From Pseudomonas_T sp032052615 (GTDB taxonomy: Bacteria; Pseudomonadota; Gammaproteobacteria; Pseudomonadales; Pseudomonadaceae): a stretch of 64,000 bases of DNA. The stretch is taken from contig DAMBWF010000006.1 in assembly GCA_032052615.1 (NCBI GenBank), positions 1 through 64,000 on the forward strand, in the 5' to 3' direction. The notes beneath the pieces are model-generated. The model was given only the letters and a program-made list of their open reading frames with translations, was not told the origin of the DNA and ran no database searches. Shown here piece by piece: positions 25,140-33,625 of this stretch (the first letter of the stretch is position 1; each line of letters starts with the position of its first letter). Made by a program: the position numbers and the translations under genes.

Positions 25140-26180
25140 TCAGGCGTTGCGCCATTCCTCGGCCAGCAGTTCCACCAGCGCCGCCGCCGGCAGTTCGCGG
25201 GCGAGGGCGGCGGCCTGGCCTGCCCAGTGCACGCCGAAGCCGCGGTTGCCGGCGGCGCGTTGCAGGGCTCTGGCGGCGGCGTAGGCAATGGGGTAATCCG
25301 GCCATGCCGGCGCGCCCGGGCGTTCCAGCTCATGGAAGCGGTTCACCAATCCCCGCGCCGGACGACCGGAAATAGCCGCGGTGATACGGGTTTCCCCGGC
25401 TTGGCGCAGGGCGTCGCGGTAGGCGGCATCCGCCCCGGATTCCGGGCAGAGCACGAATGCCGTGCCCATCTGGGCGGCGCAGGCCCCCAGGTCCAGCACC
25501 GCGGCGATGCCCTGGCCGTCCATGATGCCGCCGGCGGCGATCACCGGCAGGCGCCCGCGGCGGACCAGCAGGCGCACCAGGGCCAGGGTGGTGTAGCCGG
25601 CATCGCCGCGCTCGGGGTCGAATACCCCACGGTGGCCGCCGGCCTCGACGCCTTGTGCCACCAGCAGGTCGACGCCGGCCGCCTCGGCCTGGGCAGCTTC
25701 CGCCGGCGTGGTGACCCCTGCCCAGACCTGCAGGCCGGCGGCCTTCAGGGCCTGGATATGCGCGTTCGGCGGCAGGCCGAAATGCACGCTGACCACCGCG
25801 GGCCGCTCCTCCAGCAGCATGTCCAGCAAGCCTTCGTGTTCCGAATAGCTGCAGTAGGGCTCCACCAGGGTCGCGGGCGCGGTGGTCCCCAGTTCGGCGA
25901 AGAAGGGGGTCAGGTGAGCCAGCCAGTCGCGTTCGCCGGTTGCGTCGGCTACCGCCGGTCGGTGGCAGAACAGGTTGACGTTGAACGGGCGGTCGGTGAG
26001 GGCGCGGGTCTCGCGGATCGCCGTGCGGGCCTGCTCCACCGAGCAGGGACCCAGCGCCAGGGAGCCCAGGGCGCCGGCATTGCACACCGTGGCAACCAGC
26101 GTCGGGGTGGAAACGCCTACCATGGGCGCCTGCACGATGGGGTGGCGCAGGCCGAGGGTGAACAGCGGATCGACGATCAT
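25140..26180 (-). CDS. Nitronate monooxygenase family protein
   Basis: A 346-residue FMN-dependent TIM-barrel enzyme of the nitronate monooxygenase (2-nitropropane dioxygenase) family. Diagnostic parts are the N-terminal HPIVQAPMVGVSTPTLV, VSVHFGLPP, the QGVEAGGHRG loop with the likely catalytic His, IAAGGIMDGQGIAAVLDLGA, and MGTAFVLCPES. It would oxidise alkyl nitronates such as propionate-3-nitronate. The divergent LysR gene 39 bp away is the probable regulator. Specific substrate is inferred from family only. Confidence 0.87.
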   Translation of the reverse strand: MIVDPLFTLGLRHPIVQAPMVGVSTPTLVATVCNAGALGSLALGPCSVEQARTAIRETRALTDRPFNVNLFCHRPAVADATGERDWLAHLTPFFAELGTTAPATLVEPYCSYSEHEGLLDMLLEERPAVVSVHFGLPPNAHIQALKAAGLQVWAGVTTPAEAAQAEAAGVDLLVAQGVEAGGHRGVFDPERGDAGYTTLALVRLLVRRGRLPVIAAGGIMDGQGIAAVLDLGACAAQMGTAFVLCPESGADAAYRDALRQAGETRITAAISGRPARGLVNRFHELERPGAPAWPDYPIAYAAARALQRAAGNRGFGVHWAGQAAALARELPAAALVELLAEEWRNA

Positions 26181-26219
26181 GGATAGAACTCCAAGCGAGA
26201 GGCTTGCTGGTTTTATCTC

Positions 26220-27176
26220 ATGGAGAGATCATTCGTTCAATTTAATTCTTCTAGTGAGAACGACGTGGACTTCATCTCGTTGGATATTTTTCGCACCGTG
26301 GCCACCGAAACCAGCGTGACCCGCGCCGCGCAACGGCTGGGGCGGGTTCAGTCCAGCGTCACCACGCGTATTCGCCAGTTGGAGGACGAGCTGGGCGTTG
26401 TGCTGTTCTCCCGGGAAGGCAAGCGCATGCTGCTGACCGAGCGCGGTCGCGCCTTTCTGCTCTATGCCGAACGCCTGCTGGCGCTGGCGGAGGAGGCGCG
26501 CCAGGCGATGCGACCGGACCGGCCGGGCGGTGCTCTGCGCCTGGGAAGCATGGAAAGCACGGCGGCCAGTCGCCTGCCGGCGGTGCTGGCGGATTACCAC
26601 CGGGCCTGGCCGGACGTGGCGCTGACGGTGAGCACCGGCCCCACGGCGGTACTCGCCGAGGCGGTGCTGGAGCGCCGCCTGGAGGCGGCCCTGGTGGCCC
26701 GCCCCCTGCTCTGGCGGGAGGGCGCCTGGCGGGAAGACACCCTGGCGCCCGAGCTGGACGGCGTTCCGGTGTATCGAGAGACTCTGCTGCTGGTGACCCC
26801 GGAAGGCCATCCGCCGGTAACCGGGCCGAGCGACGTGGGCCTCGAGCGCGTGGCCTGCTTCGCGCCTGGGTGCGCCTATCGCCGAGCCTTGGAAAGCTGG
26901 CTGGCGGCGGGCGGACGCGCGCACCGGGTGCTGGAAGTGGGTTCCTACCACGCCATCCTGGCGTGCGTGGCGGCGGGGGATTGCGTGGCGGTGATCCCCC
27001 GTTCGGTGCTGGATCTGCTCGACAGGCCCGGGCGGCTGAACGCGGTACCGCTGGTGACGATGGAGACCTTGCTGGTCCGGCGCCGGGACTATGCCAGCGC
27101 GGCGTTCGATGCCCTGCGCGAGCGATTGCTGGCGGGTTCCGGAACTCGCCCAGAGGACGCGTCCACCGCTCCATGA
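26220..27176 (+). CDS. LysR family transcriptional regulator
   Basis: A LysR-type regulator of 318 residues from ATG 26220, with a helix-turn-helix in FRTVATETSVTRAAQRLGRV and SSVTTRIRQLEDELG; the effector domain contains LRLGSMESTAASRLP. Neither ATG 26220 nor the in-frame GTG at 26265 (VDFISLDIFR) has a strong ribosome binding site; the GTG would give the standard LysR N-terminus, so 26265 is a serious alternative. Divergent from the nitronate monooxygenase gene, which it probably controls from the shared 39-85 bp region. Confidence 0.88.
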   Translation: MERSFVQFNSSSENDVDFISLDIFRTVATETSVTRAAQRLGRVQSSVTTRIRQLEDELGVVLFSREGKRMLLTERGRAFLLYAERLLALAEEARQAMRPDRPGGALRLGSMESTAASRLPAVLADYHRAWPDVALTVSTGPTAVLAEAVLERRLEAALVARPLLWREGAWREDTLAPELDGVPVYRETLLLVTPEGHPPVTGPSDVGLERVACFAPGCAYRRALESWLAAGGRAHRVLEVGSYHAILACVAAGDCVAVIPRSVLDLLDRPGRLNAVPLVTMETLLVRRRDYASAAFDALRERLLAGSGTRPEDASTAP

Positions 27177-27287
27177 ATACCTCGCCGTTTCGCTTGAGGG
27201 CGCGCTGTCAAGGGGTGGAAATATTCAGAACGAATTTCGCGAGCCCTCACTCCAAGCCCAGGAAGTCATGGCTTGGAAGAGACGTAC

Positions 27288-29678
27288 ATGCCTCGCGCGT
27301 TCCGTTCCTCACCGGTCGTCACCGGTGCGCTGTTGGTGCTGTCGGGACTGGCCTTCGCCGTGGGCGGGGCCTGGCTGCTGATTCTCGGCGGCAGCCTTTA
27401 TTACGTCTTCGCCGGGCTGGCGCTGATGGCCACCGGGGGGCTGCTCGTGGCGGGCCGTCGGCAGGCGCTTTGGGTCTACGGCGCGCTGTGGCTGGCGACC
27501 CTGGCCTGGTCGCTCTGGGAAGTGGGGCTGGAGCCCTGGGCCCTGGAGCCCCGGCTGATGCTGCCGACCCTGCTGGGCCTTTACCTGCTGACGCCCTGGG
27601 TGCGCCGCCGGCTCGACGGTCGCCCGCCCCGGACGAACCGAGGCGCCTGGGCGCTGCCCTTGGTCGGCGCGCTGCTGGTGGCCTCGCTGTTCTTCGCCCA
27701 TTCCCGCCCCCAGCCGGCGCCGGACTTGGCCCGGGTCGAGGCGCCCGTGGCCGATGGCGTGGCGGAGGCGGACTGGCCGTTCTACGGTCGCACGCCCCGT
27801 GGTGAGCGCTGGTCGCCCTTGGAGCAGATCACCCCGCGCAACGTGACGCGCCTGGAAAACGCCTGGTCCTACCGCACCGGCGACCTGCCGCGCGCCGGCG
27901 AGAACGAGCACGGCTACGAATTCAATTTCGAAGTCACGCCGATCAAGGTCGGCGACCTGCTGTACGTCTGCACGCCCCACAGCCAGGTGATTGCCCTGGA
28001 CCCGGATACCGGTGTCGAGCGCTGGCGCTTCGATCCCAAGCCGAAGACCGGCAACAATGCCTACCTGGCCTGCCGCGGCGTGTCCTACTACGAGGCGCCG
28101 GCGGGCACGCCCTGCGCCCAGCGCATCATCGCGCCGGTGGCGGATGCCCGGCTGATGGCCTTGGATGCCCACACCGGGCAGCTCTGCGAGGGGTTCGGCG
28201 ACCACGGCTATGTCTCGCTGCGACGCTACTTGGGCGACGTGCCCGAAGGTTTCCATTTCGTCACCTCGCCGCCCCTGGTGGCCCAGGACCGGGTAATCCT
28301 CGGGGGCTGGATCTACGATGGCCAGGCCACCCGCGAGCCGTCCGGCGCGGTGCGCGCCTTCGACCCGGTGACCGGCGAGATCGCCTGGGCCTGGGACGTG
28401 GGCCAGGCGGATTCGCCGGTGGTCCGCCCAACGCCGGAGCAGACCTTCACCCGGGGCACGCCCAACGCCTGGGGCGTCTACACCGCCGATCTCGAGCGCG
28501 GGCTGGTCTACCTTCCCACCGGCAATGCCGTGCCGGATTACTACGGGGCGAAGCGGCGGCCGTTCGACGAGCGTTACTCCAGCTCGGTGGTGGCCCTAGA
28601 CATCCGCACCGGCGCGCCGCGCTGGTCCTTCCAGACCCTGCACCACGACCTGTGGGACATGGACGTGCCCATTGGCCCCACCCTGGTGGACCTGCCGGGG
28701 CCGGCCGGCACCAGTATTCCCGCTCTGGTGCAGACGACCAAGCGCGGCGAACTGTTCCTGCTCAATCGCGAGACCGGCGAACCCATCGCCGACGTCGAGG
28801 AGCGTCCCGCGCCCCTGGGCGGGCTGCCCGGCGAGCCGGTGGCACCGACCCAGCCCTACTCGGTGGGGATGCCATCCTTCGCTCCGCCGGAACTCACCGA
28901 GCGCGACGCCTGGGGTGTGACCCCCTTCGACCAGATGCTCTGTCGCATCCAGTTCCACCGGCTGAACTATCGAGGGGCCTTCACTCCCTTTGGCCTGGAC
29001 CGACCGACCCTGGTCTACCCGGCCTTCGACGGCATCATCGACTGGCAAGGTGCCTCGCTGGACCCCTTGCACCGGCGGCTGTACGCCAACCTCAGCTACA
29101 TTCCCTTCGTCGCCGAGGTGTACCGGCGCGAGGAGGCGGAGCGGCGCGGCCTGGTGGAGCCTTGGGATGGCAAGGGCACGCCCCCTCGTCCCAAGGACTT
29201 CGCCATCAACCCGCAATACGGCACGCCCTATGTGGTGAAAGTGGAGCCCTGGCTGGGGGCCTTGGGAGCGCCGTGCAAGGCGCCGCCCTGGGGGCAGTTG
29301 GCGGCGGTCGACCTCGACAACCGGCGCATCGCCTGGCGCCACGACCTCGGTACCACCCGCGACACCGGCCCCTTCGGCCTGCGCGCGAACCTGCCGTTTC
29401 CCACGGGCATCTTCAACATCGGCGGCGCCATCAACACCCGCTCCGGGCTGATCTTCATGGGGGCCACCGCCGACGGTTACTTGCGCGCCTTCGAAGCCAG
29501 CGGCGGCCGCGAGCTGTGGCGGGCCCGCTTGCCCGCCGGGGGGCAGGCCACGCCCATGACCTACCTGGGCAAGGATGGCCGCCAGTACGTGGTGATCGCG
29601 GCGGGCGGCCATGGGGGGCTCAAGAGTCGGCCGGGGGATTACATCATGGCCTATGCTTTGCCGAGCCCGGCGCCCTGA
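27288..29678 (+). CDS. Membrane-bound PQQ-dependent dehydrogenase, glucose/quinate/shikimate family
   Basis: A 796-residue quinoprotein. Five N-terminal membrane helices (residues about 10-135) anchor it and receive electrons for ubiquinone; the rest is a periplasmic eight-bladed propeller. Signatures: WPFYGRTPRGERWSPLEQIT, the tryptophan-docking repeats VIALDPDTGVERWRFDP and AVRAFDPVTGEIAWAWD, the active-site segment LHHDLWDMDVPIGPTLVDLP with the catalytic Asp, and the lysine in QTTKRGELFLLNRETGEP. It oxidises glucose to gluconolactone (Gcd) or quinate/shikimate (QuiA); I cannot decide between them from sequence. ATG 27288 is backed by GGAAGAG; a TTG at 27273 is less likely. No pqq genes are in the window. 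Confidence 0.88.
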   Translation: MPRAFRSSPVVTGALLVLSGLAFAVGGAWLLILGGSLYYVFAGLALMATGGLLVAGRRQALWVYGALWLATLAWSLWEVGLEPWALEPRLMLPTLLGLYLLTPWVRRRLDGRPPRTNRGAWALPLVGALLVASLFFAHSRPQPAPDLARVEAPVADGVAEADWPFYGRTPRGERWSPLEQITPRNVTRLENAWSYRTGDLPRAGENEHGYEFNFEVTPIKVGDLLYVCTPHSQVIALDPDTGVERWRFDPKPKTGNNAYLACRGVSYYEAPAGTPCAQRIIAPVADARLMALDAHTGQLCEGFGDHGYVSLRRYLGDVPEGFHFVTSPPLVAQDRVILGGWIYDGQATREPSGAVRAFDPVTGEIAWAWDVGQADSPVVRPTPEQTFTRGTPNAWGVYTADLERGLVYLPTGNAVPDYYGAKRRPFDERYSSSVVALDIRTGAPRWSFQTLHHDLWDMDVPIGPTLVDLPGPAGTSIPALVQTTKRGELFLLNRETGEPIADVEERPAPLGGLPGEPVAPTQPYSVGMPSFAPPELTERDAWGVTPFDQMLCRIQFHRLNYRGAFTPFGLDRPTLVYPAFDGIIDWQGASLDPLHRRLYANLSYIPFVAEVYRREEAERRGLVEPWDGKGTPPRPKDFAINPQYGTPYVVKVEPWLGALGAPCKAPPWGQLAAVDLDNRRIAWRHDLGTTRDTGPFGLRANLPFPTGIFNIGGAINTRSGLIFMGATADGYLRAFEASGGRELWRARLPAGGQATPMTYLGKDGRQYVVIAAGGHGGLKSRPGDYIMAYALPSPAP

Positions 29679-29728
29679 ACTCAGAGGCTCGCCGGCCGCA
29701 GGTAAGACTCTGTGTTTGTTCTTACAAA

Positions 29729-29751
29729 ATGCATTTTTATTCTAAATGCAT
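29729..29751. promoter_or_regulatory. AT-rich palindrome, candidate operator for the symporter gene
   Basis: ATGCATTT and AAATGCAT form a perfect 8-bp inverted repeat with a 7-bp spacer (TTATTCT), 104 bp before the symporter start. It stands out as AT-rich in a very GC-rich region. The regulator is unknown. Confidence 0.5.
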
Positions 29752-29854
29752 AAAAAGTGGGCTTGTTACCATGGCTCAGGCGCCCACCAGGCGCATTCTC
29801 TTCACTACAGCAGCCGATCCGGCGCCCGCCGCCGTTTCGGCGATAAGGACGATC

Positions 29855-31234
29855 ATGCCCCTCATCCTGAACATCGCGGGTTTCCTGGCCCTGCTGGTTC
29901 TGCTCGCCCGCTGGGGGCGGGACCACTGGAGCCTATCCCGCAAGGTGTTGGTCGGCTTGTTGCTGGGCGCCGCCTATGGCTTGGCGCTGCAGCTCATCTA
30001 TGGCGACGGCGCTCCGCCTCTCAAGGCCTCCATCGCCTGGTTCGACGTGGTCGGCAACGGCTATGTGCAACTGTTGCAGATGGTGGTCATGCCCCTGGTG
30101 TTCGCCTCGATCCTGAGCGCGGTCGCCCGCTTGCACGACGCCAGCTCCCTGGGCCGAATCAGCGTCTCGGTCATCGGGGTGCTGTTGGGCACCACCGCCA
30201 TCGCCGCGCTGGTGGGCGTCTGCGTGACCCACCTGTTCGGCCTGACGGCCGAAGGGCTGGTGCAGGGCGCCCAGGAGACCGCTCGGCTTTCCGCCATCCA
30301 GACCACGTACGCGGGCAAGGTGGCCGACCTCACCGTGCCGCAATTGCTGGTGTCCCTGATCCCGCGCAATCCGTTCGCCGACCTGGCGGGCGCCAATCCC
30401 ACCTCCATCATCAGCGTGGTGATCTTCGCCGCCTTCCTCGGCGTGGCCGCCCTCGGCCTGGCGAAGGACGACGAGGCGAAGGGGCGCCGGGTGCTGGTGG
30501 CCATCGACACGCTGCAGGCCTGGATCATGAAGCTGGTGCGCCTGATCATGCGGCTGACCCCTTATGGCGTGCTGGCGCTGATGGCCAAGGTGGTGGCAGG
30601 TTCCAACCTGCAGGACATCCTCAAGCTGGGGGGCTTCGTGGTCGCCTCCTACCTGGGCCTGGCGATCATGTTTGGCGTGCACGCCTTGCTGCTGTGGGTG
30701 AACGGCATCAACCCGCTGCGCTTCTTCCAGAAGGTCTGGCCGGTACTCACCTTCGCCTTCACCAGTCGCTCCAGCGCCGCGAGCATCCCGCTCAACGTGG
30801 AAGCACAGGTGCGGCGCCTGGGCGTTCCGGAGTCCATAGCCAGCTTCTCCGCCTCCTTCGGCGCCACCATTGGCCAGAACGGGTGCGCCGGCCTGTATCC
30901 GGCCATGCTGGCCGTCATGGTGGCGCCGACGGTGGGCATAAACCCGCTAGACCCGGTGTGGATTGCCACCCTGGTAGGCATCGTCACCCTCAGTTCCGCC
31001 GGCGTCGCCGGGGTCGGGGGCGGGGCCACCTTCGCCGCGCTGCTGGTGCTACCGGCCATGGGGCTGCCAGTCACCCTGGTGGCATTGCTGATTTCCATCG
31101 AACCGCTGATCGACATGGGTCGCACCGCGCTCAACGTCAATGGCTCGCTAACGGCGGGGACCCTCACCAGCCGCTGGTTCGGCGCGACCGATCAGGCCGT
31201 GGTCAGCGCCCGGCCGGTGGAACGATTGGGCTGA
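29855..31234 (+). CDS. tcyP: Dicarboxylate/cation symporter family, probable L-cystine transporter
   Basis: A 459-residue inner-membrane symporter of the DAACS family, most like the TcyP/YdjN L-cystine branch. Features are about eight to nine hydrophobic helices, the N-terminal GYVQLLQMVVMPLVFASILS, the re-entrant serine-rich loop FTSRSSAASIPLNVEAQVRR, the FSASFGATIGQNGCAGLYPA motif and SSAGVAGVGGGATFAALLVL near the end. Start ATG 29855 is supported by AAGGA and by the normal N-terminus; the frame is open much further upstream but that part reads as non-genic. An AT-rich palindrome in its leader suggests specific control. Confidence 0.82.
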   Translation: MPLILNIAGFLALLVLLARWGRDHWSLSRKVLVGLLLGAAYGLALQLIYGDGAPPLKASIAWFDVVGNGYVQLLQMVVMPLVFASILSAVARLHDASSLGRISVSVIGVLLGTTAIAALVGVCVTHLFGLTAEGLVQGAQETARLSAIQTTYAGKVADLTVPQLLVSLIPRNPFADLAGANPTSIISVVIFAAFLGVAALGLAKDDEAKGRRVLVAIDTLQAWIMKLVRLIMRLTPYGVLALMAKVVAGSNLQDILKLGGFVVASYLGLAIMFGVHALLLWVNGINPLRFFQKVWPVLTFAFTSRSSAASIPLNVEAQVRRLGVPESIASFSASFGATIGQNGCAGLYPAMLAVMVAPTVGINPLDPVWIATLVGIVTLSSAGVAGVGGGATFAALLVLPAMGLPVTLVALLISIEPLIDMGRTALNVNGSLTAGTLTSRWFGATDQAVVSARPVERLG

Positions 31235-31337
31235 TCGATCCCTTTGTCCGACGGGCGGTCATTTTCCTTGGGAAGTGCCGCCGTTCGGTACTTGGTTGGC
31301 AAAAAAGACAAACACCTGGTGCGGCTGGTCGCCATCC

Positions 31338-31351
31338 TTGATTCGCGTCAA
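31338..31351. promoter_or_regulatory. ANR/DNR (FNR-type) box upstream of nirK
   Basis: TTGATTCGCGTCAA matches the FNR/ANR/DNR consensus TTGAT-N4-ATCAA at 9 of 10 defined positions. It is centred 72 bp upstream of the nirK ATG, leaving room for a start site about 41 bp downstream of the box, the usual activating position. Low oxygen or nitric oxide control of nirK is the natural reading. Confidence 0.75.
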
Positions 31352-31416
31352 TGAGCGTGACACGGACTGCCCGGATGCTGGCGGCACATCCCCATCCGGG
31401 GGAAAGGAGCCGTTCC

Positions 31417-32598
31417 ATGAGCCTTATGAAGCACACCGTCCTGGCCGTCGCCATCAGCATGGCGAGCCTGCTCGCCGCCATGCCGTCCGTCGAGGCCGCC
31501 TCCGCCCTGGACATCATGGCGAGCACCCGTGACCAAGCCCCGGACCTCTCCAGCTTGCCCCACGAACGCGTCCAACTGGTGCGCCCGCCTTTCGTCCACC
31601 CCCATGACCAGGTCGCCAAGGGCGGCCCGAAGGTGATGCAGTTCACCTTGCCCATCGTCGAGAAGGACCTGGTACTGGATGCCAAGGGCACCACCGTGCA
31701 CGGCATGACCTTCGGCGGCTCCGTTCCCGGCCCGATGATGGTGGTCCACGAGGGCGACTACGTGGAGCTGACCCTGGTCAACCTCGCCAGCAACGCCATG
31801 TCCCACAACATCGACTTTCATGCCGCCACCGGCGCCATGGGCGGCGGCGACTTCACCCGGGTGGCCCCCGGCCAGCAGGTCACGCTGCGCTGGAAGGCCA
31901 CCCGGCCGGGCACCTTCGTCTATCACTGCGCTCCGGGCGGTTCCATGACGCCCTGGCACCTGGTGCAGGGCATGCAGGGCGCGGTGATGGTGCTGCCGCG
32001 CGACGGACTGAAGGACGAGAAGGGCCAGGCCCTTCGCTACGATCGCGCCTACTACATCGGCGAAAGCGAGTTCTATGTGCCGAAGGACGGCCAGGGCGGC
32101 TACAAGCGCTACGACACCCCGGGCGCCTCCATGCCGGATACGTTGCAGGCCATGCGCGGGCTGGTGCCCACCCACGTGGTCTTCAACGGCGCGGCGGGCT
32201 CGCTCACCGGCGAGCACGCCTTGCGGGCCAAGGTGGGCGAGCAGGTGCTGTTCATCCATTCCCAGGCCAACCGGGACAGCCGTCCGCACCTGATCGGCGG
32301 TCATGGCGATTACGTCTGGGAAGAGGGCAAGTTCAACAACCCGCCGTTGCGCGACCTGGAAACCTGGTTCATCCGCGGCGGTTCCGCCGGCGCCGCGCTG
32401 TATCGCTTCCGCCAGCCGGGCACCTACGTGTATCTCAACCACAACCTGATCGAGGCGATCGAGCTGGGTGCCGCCGCCCAGGTGGTGGTGGACGGGGATC
32501 GCTGGGACCACGACCTGATGACTCAGGTCGGGCCGGCCACGCCGATCAAGACCGATACCGACCTGAGCCTGCCCGCCGAACAACCCGCCGCCAAATAG
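31417..32598 (+). CDS. nirK: Copper-containing nitrite reductase
   Basis: A 393-residue periplasmic two-domain cupredoxin that reduces nitrite to nitric oxide. The signal peptide is MSLMKHTVLAVAISMASLLA, cleaved after a small-residue stretch (VEAAS). Copper ligands are complete: type 1 His130, Cys171, His181 and Met186; type 2 His135, His170 and His342; the catalytic Asp133 and the HLIGGHGD loop (His291/His296) are present. ATG 31417 has AAGGAG upstream; the in-frame ATG at 31351 overlaps the ANR/DNR box and is rejected. No norCB, nirV or nap genes are nearby, so the NO it makes must be handled elsewhere. Electron donor would be a blue copper protein or cytochrome c. Confidence 0.93.
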   Translation: MSLMKHTVLAVAISMASLLAAMPSVEAASALDIMASTRDQAPDLSSLPHERVQLVRPPFVHPHDQVAKGGPKVMQFTLPIVEKDLVLDAKGTTVHGMTFGGSVPGPMMVVHEGDYVELTLVNLASNAMSHNIDFHAATGAMGGGDFTRVAPGQQVTLRWKATRPGTFVYHCAPGGSMTPWHLVQGMQGAVMVLPRDGLKDEKGQALRYDRAYYIGESEFYVPKDGQGGYKRYDTPGASMPDTLQAMRGLVPTHVVFNGAAGSLTGEHALRAKVGEQVLFIHSQANRDSRPHLIGGHGDYVWEEGKFNNPPLRDLETWFIRGGSAGAALYRFRQPGTYVYLNHNLIEAIELGAAAQVVVDGDRWDHDLMTQVGPATPIKTDTDLSLPAEQPAAK

Positions 32599-32609
32599 CG
32601 AGCGGCACC

Positions 32610-32635
32610 GCGAAGAGCCGCCTCCGGCTCTTCGC
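32610..32635 (+). terminator. Terminator-like hairpin after nirK
   Basis: A perfect 11-bp inverted repeat (GCGAAGAGCCG / CGGCTCTTCGC) with a CCTC loop lies 11 bp past the nirK stop. There is no T-run. Beyond it, 32636-32827 shows no gene. Confidence 0.6.
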
Positions 32636-32827
32636 CAGCATGTACGTAAGCGCACTCCCCGACATTGATCGTGGCGCCCTCGCGTCGAGGGCGCCGCCGA
32701 GCGGCATGCCATTGGTCCGCCGGCCTTAAAGCCGACGTCCTTCCCGACGATAGCGTGCCTGACGCAAGCAGGATTGCCAGCGCCTTCCACGCCTGTGCCG
32801 GAACGAGGATTTTCCGGCGGCGGCTTC

Positions 32828-33505
32828 ATGAGTGCCCTTCAGATGATCGACCTCAGTGTTTGGAGTCTCACGATTCCGGAGCAGGTGCCTGCCCGGACCA
32901 TCCAAACCCAGCAGATGCGGGCCGGTTACACCAGCAATTACTTCTATCGCCGTGGCGACTCGTTCGTCTTCTGGGCGCCGGTCACCGGAACCGCCGCCGG
33001 TAACAGCGATTTTCCCCGGAGCGAGCTGCGCGAGGTCTATCCCGACGGCAAGGCGCGCAACTGGCTGTACAGCGAAGGCACCCAAACCCTTCACGCCCGC
33101 CTGGCGGTGAACAAAGTGCCGTCCACCGGTCAGATCGTGATCGGCCAAGTCCACGCCAAGGACAACCTCACCCCCTATGTGAAGCTGATGTACAGCCAGG
33201 TGCGGGGTGTCGGCTACGTCCAGGTATATCTGCGCGTGCATCCCGACGACGTGAAGAGCCCGGTGGTCATGACTTACAAGAGCATGCCGCTGAATTACTT
33301 CTTCGATTACTCCATCACCGTGACCCGGGAAGGGCTGCTGATGGTCGATGTGGCGGGCCAGCAGTACGTCAACCCGATCGACAGGTCCTGGGCCAGCAAA
33401 CACTTCTACTTCAAGGCGGGCGTGTACACCTTGGACAACCAGGGTCCCCCCAGCGAAGGCGGGCAGGCGGAGTTCTCCGAGCTGACCGTGAGCCATCAGA
33501 AGTAA
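32828..33505 (+). CDS. Polysaccharide lyase family 7 (alginate lyase)
   Basis: A 225-residue PL7 jelly-roll enzyme that cleaves alginate by beta-elimination. The three catalytic signatures are visible: RSELR at residues 64-68, QIVIGQVH at 102-109 (the QVH form of the Q-I/V-H motif), and YFKAGVYTLDN beginning at residue 194 with the catalytic tyrosine. There is no signal peptide, so it would be cytoplasmic or exported by another route, as for some Pseudomonas PL7 enzymes. The start at ATG 32828 is by family length; its ribosome binding site is weak. It is not near alg biosynthesis genes. Confidence 0.87.
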   Translation: MSALQMIDLSVWSLTIPEQVPARTIQTQQMRAGYTSNYFYRRGDSFVFWAPVTGTAAGNSDFPRSELREVYPDGKARNWLYSEGTQTLHARLAVNKVPSTGQIVIGQVHAKDNLTPYVKLMYSQVRGVGYVQVYLRVHPDDVKSPVVMTYKSMPLNYFFDYSITVTREGLLMVDVAGQQYVNPIDRSWASKHFYFKAGVYTLDNQGPPSEGGQAEFSELTVSHQK

Positions 33506-33579
33506 CGCCGCGAGGCGGCCACCCTGGCATCGAGCCCGCTCGACCCCTTGAGCGGGCATTCGGCGAATACGTTTTAATA

Positions 33580-33598
33580 TCAAATAGCAATTGTTATC
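33580..33598. promoter_or_regulatory. Candidate Fur box upstream of TonB receptor
   Basis: The 19 bases ending in TTGTTATC match the Fur consensus (GATAATGATAATCATTATC) at 11 of 19 positions by eye; the local ATAGCAATTGTTAT is also near-palindromic. It lies 28 bp before the receptor ATG in an AT-rich patch, consistent with iron repression. Confidence 0.6.
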
Positions 33599-33625
33599 AT
33601 TGGCTCCTTATTCGATAAGGAGCTC

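Noticed and set aside
28652..29854. Upstream extension of the symporter frame
   Set aside because: The frame is open through the PQQ dehydrogenase gene, but that part is out of frame with a recognised protein; the symporter starts at 29855 with AAGGA.
30061..30549. Minus-strand frame inside the symporter gene
   Set aside because: Shadow of the transporter coding sequence; no start signal or family match.
31351..31416. Longer nirK N-terminus starting at ATG 31351
   Set aside because: That ATG overlaps the ANR/DNR-like box and lacks a ribosome binding site; ATG 31417 has AAGGAG and starts a proper signal peptide.
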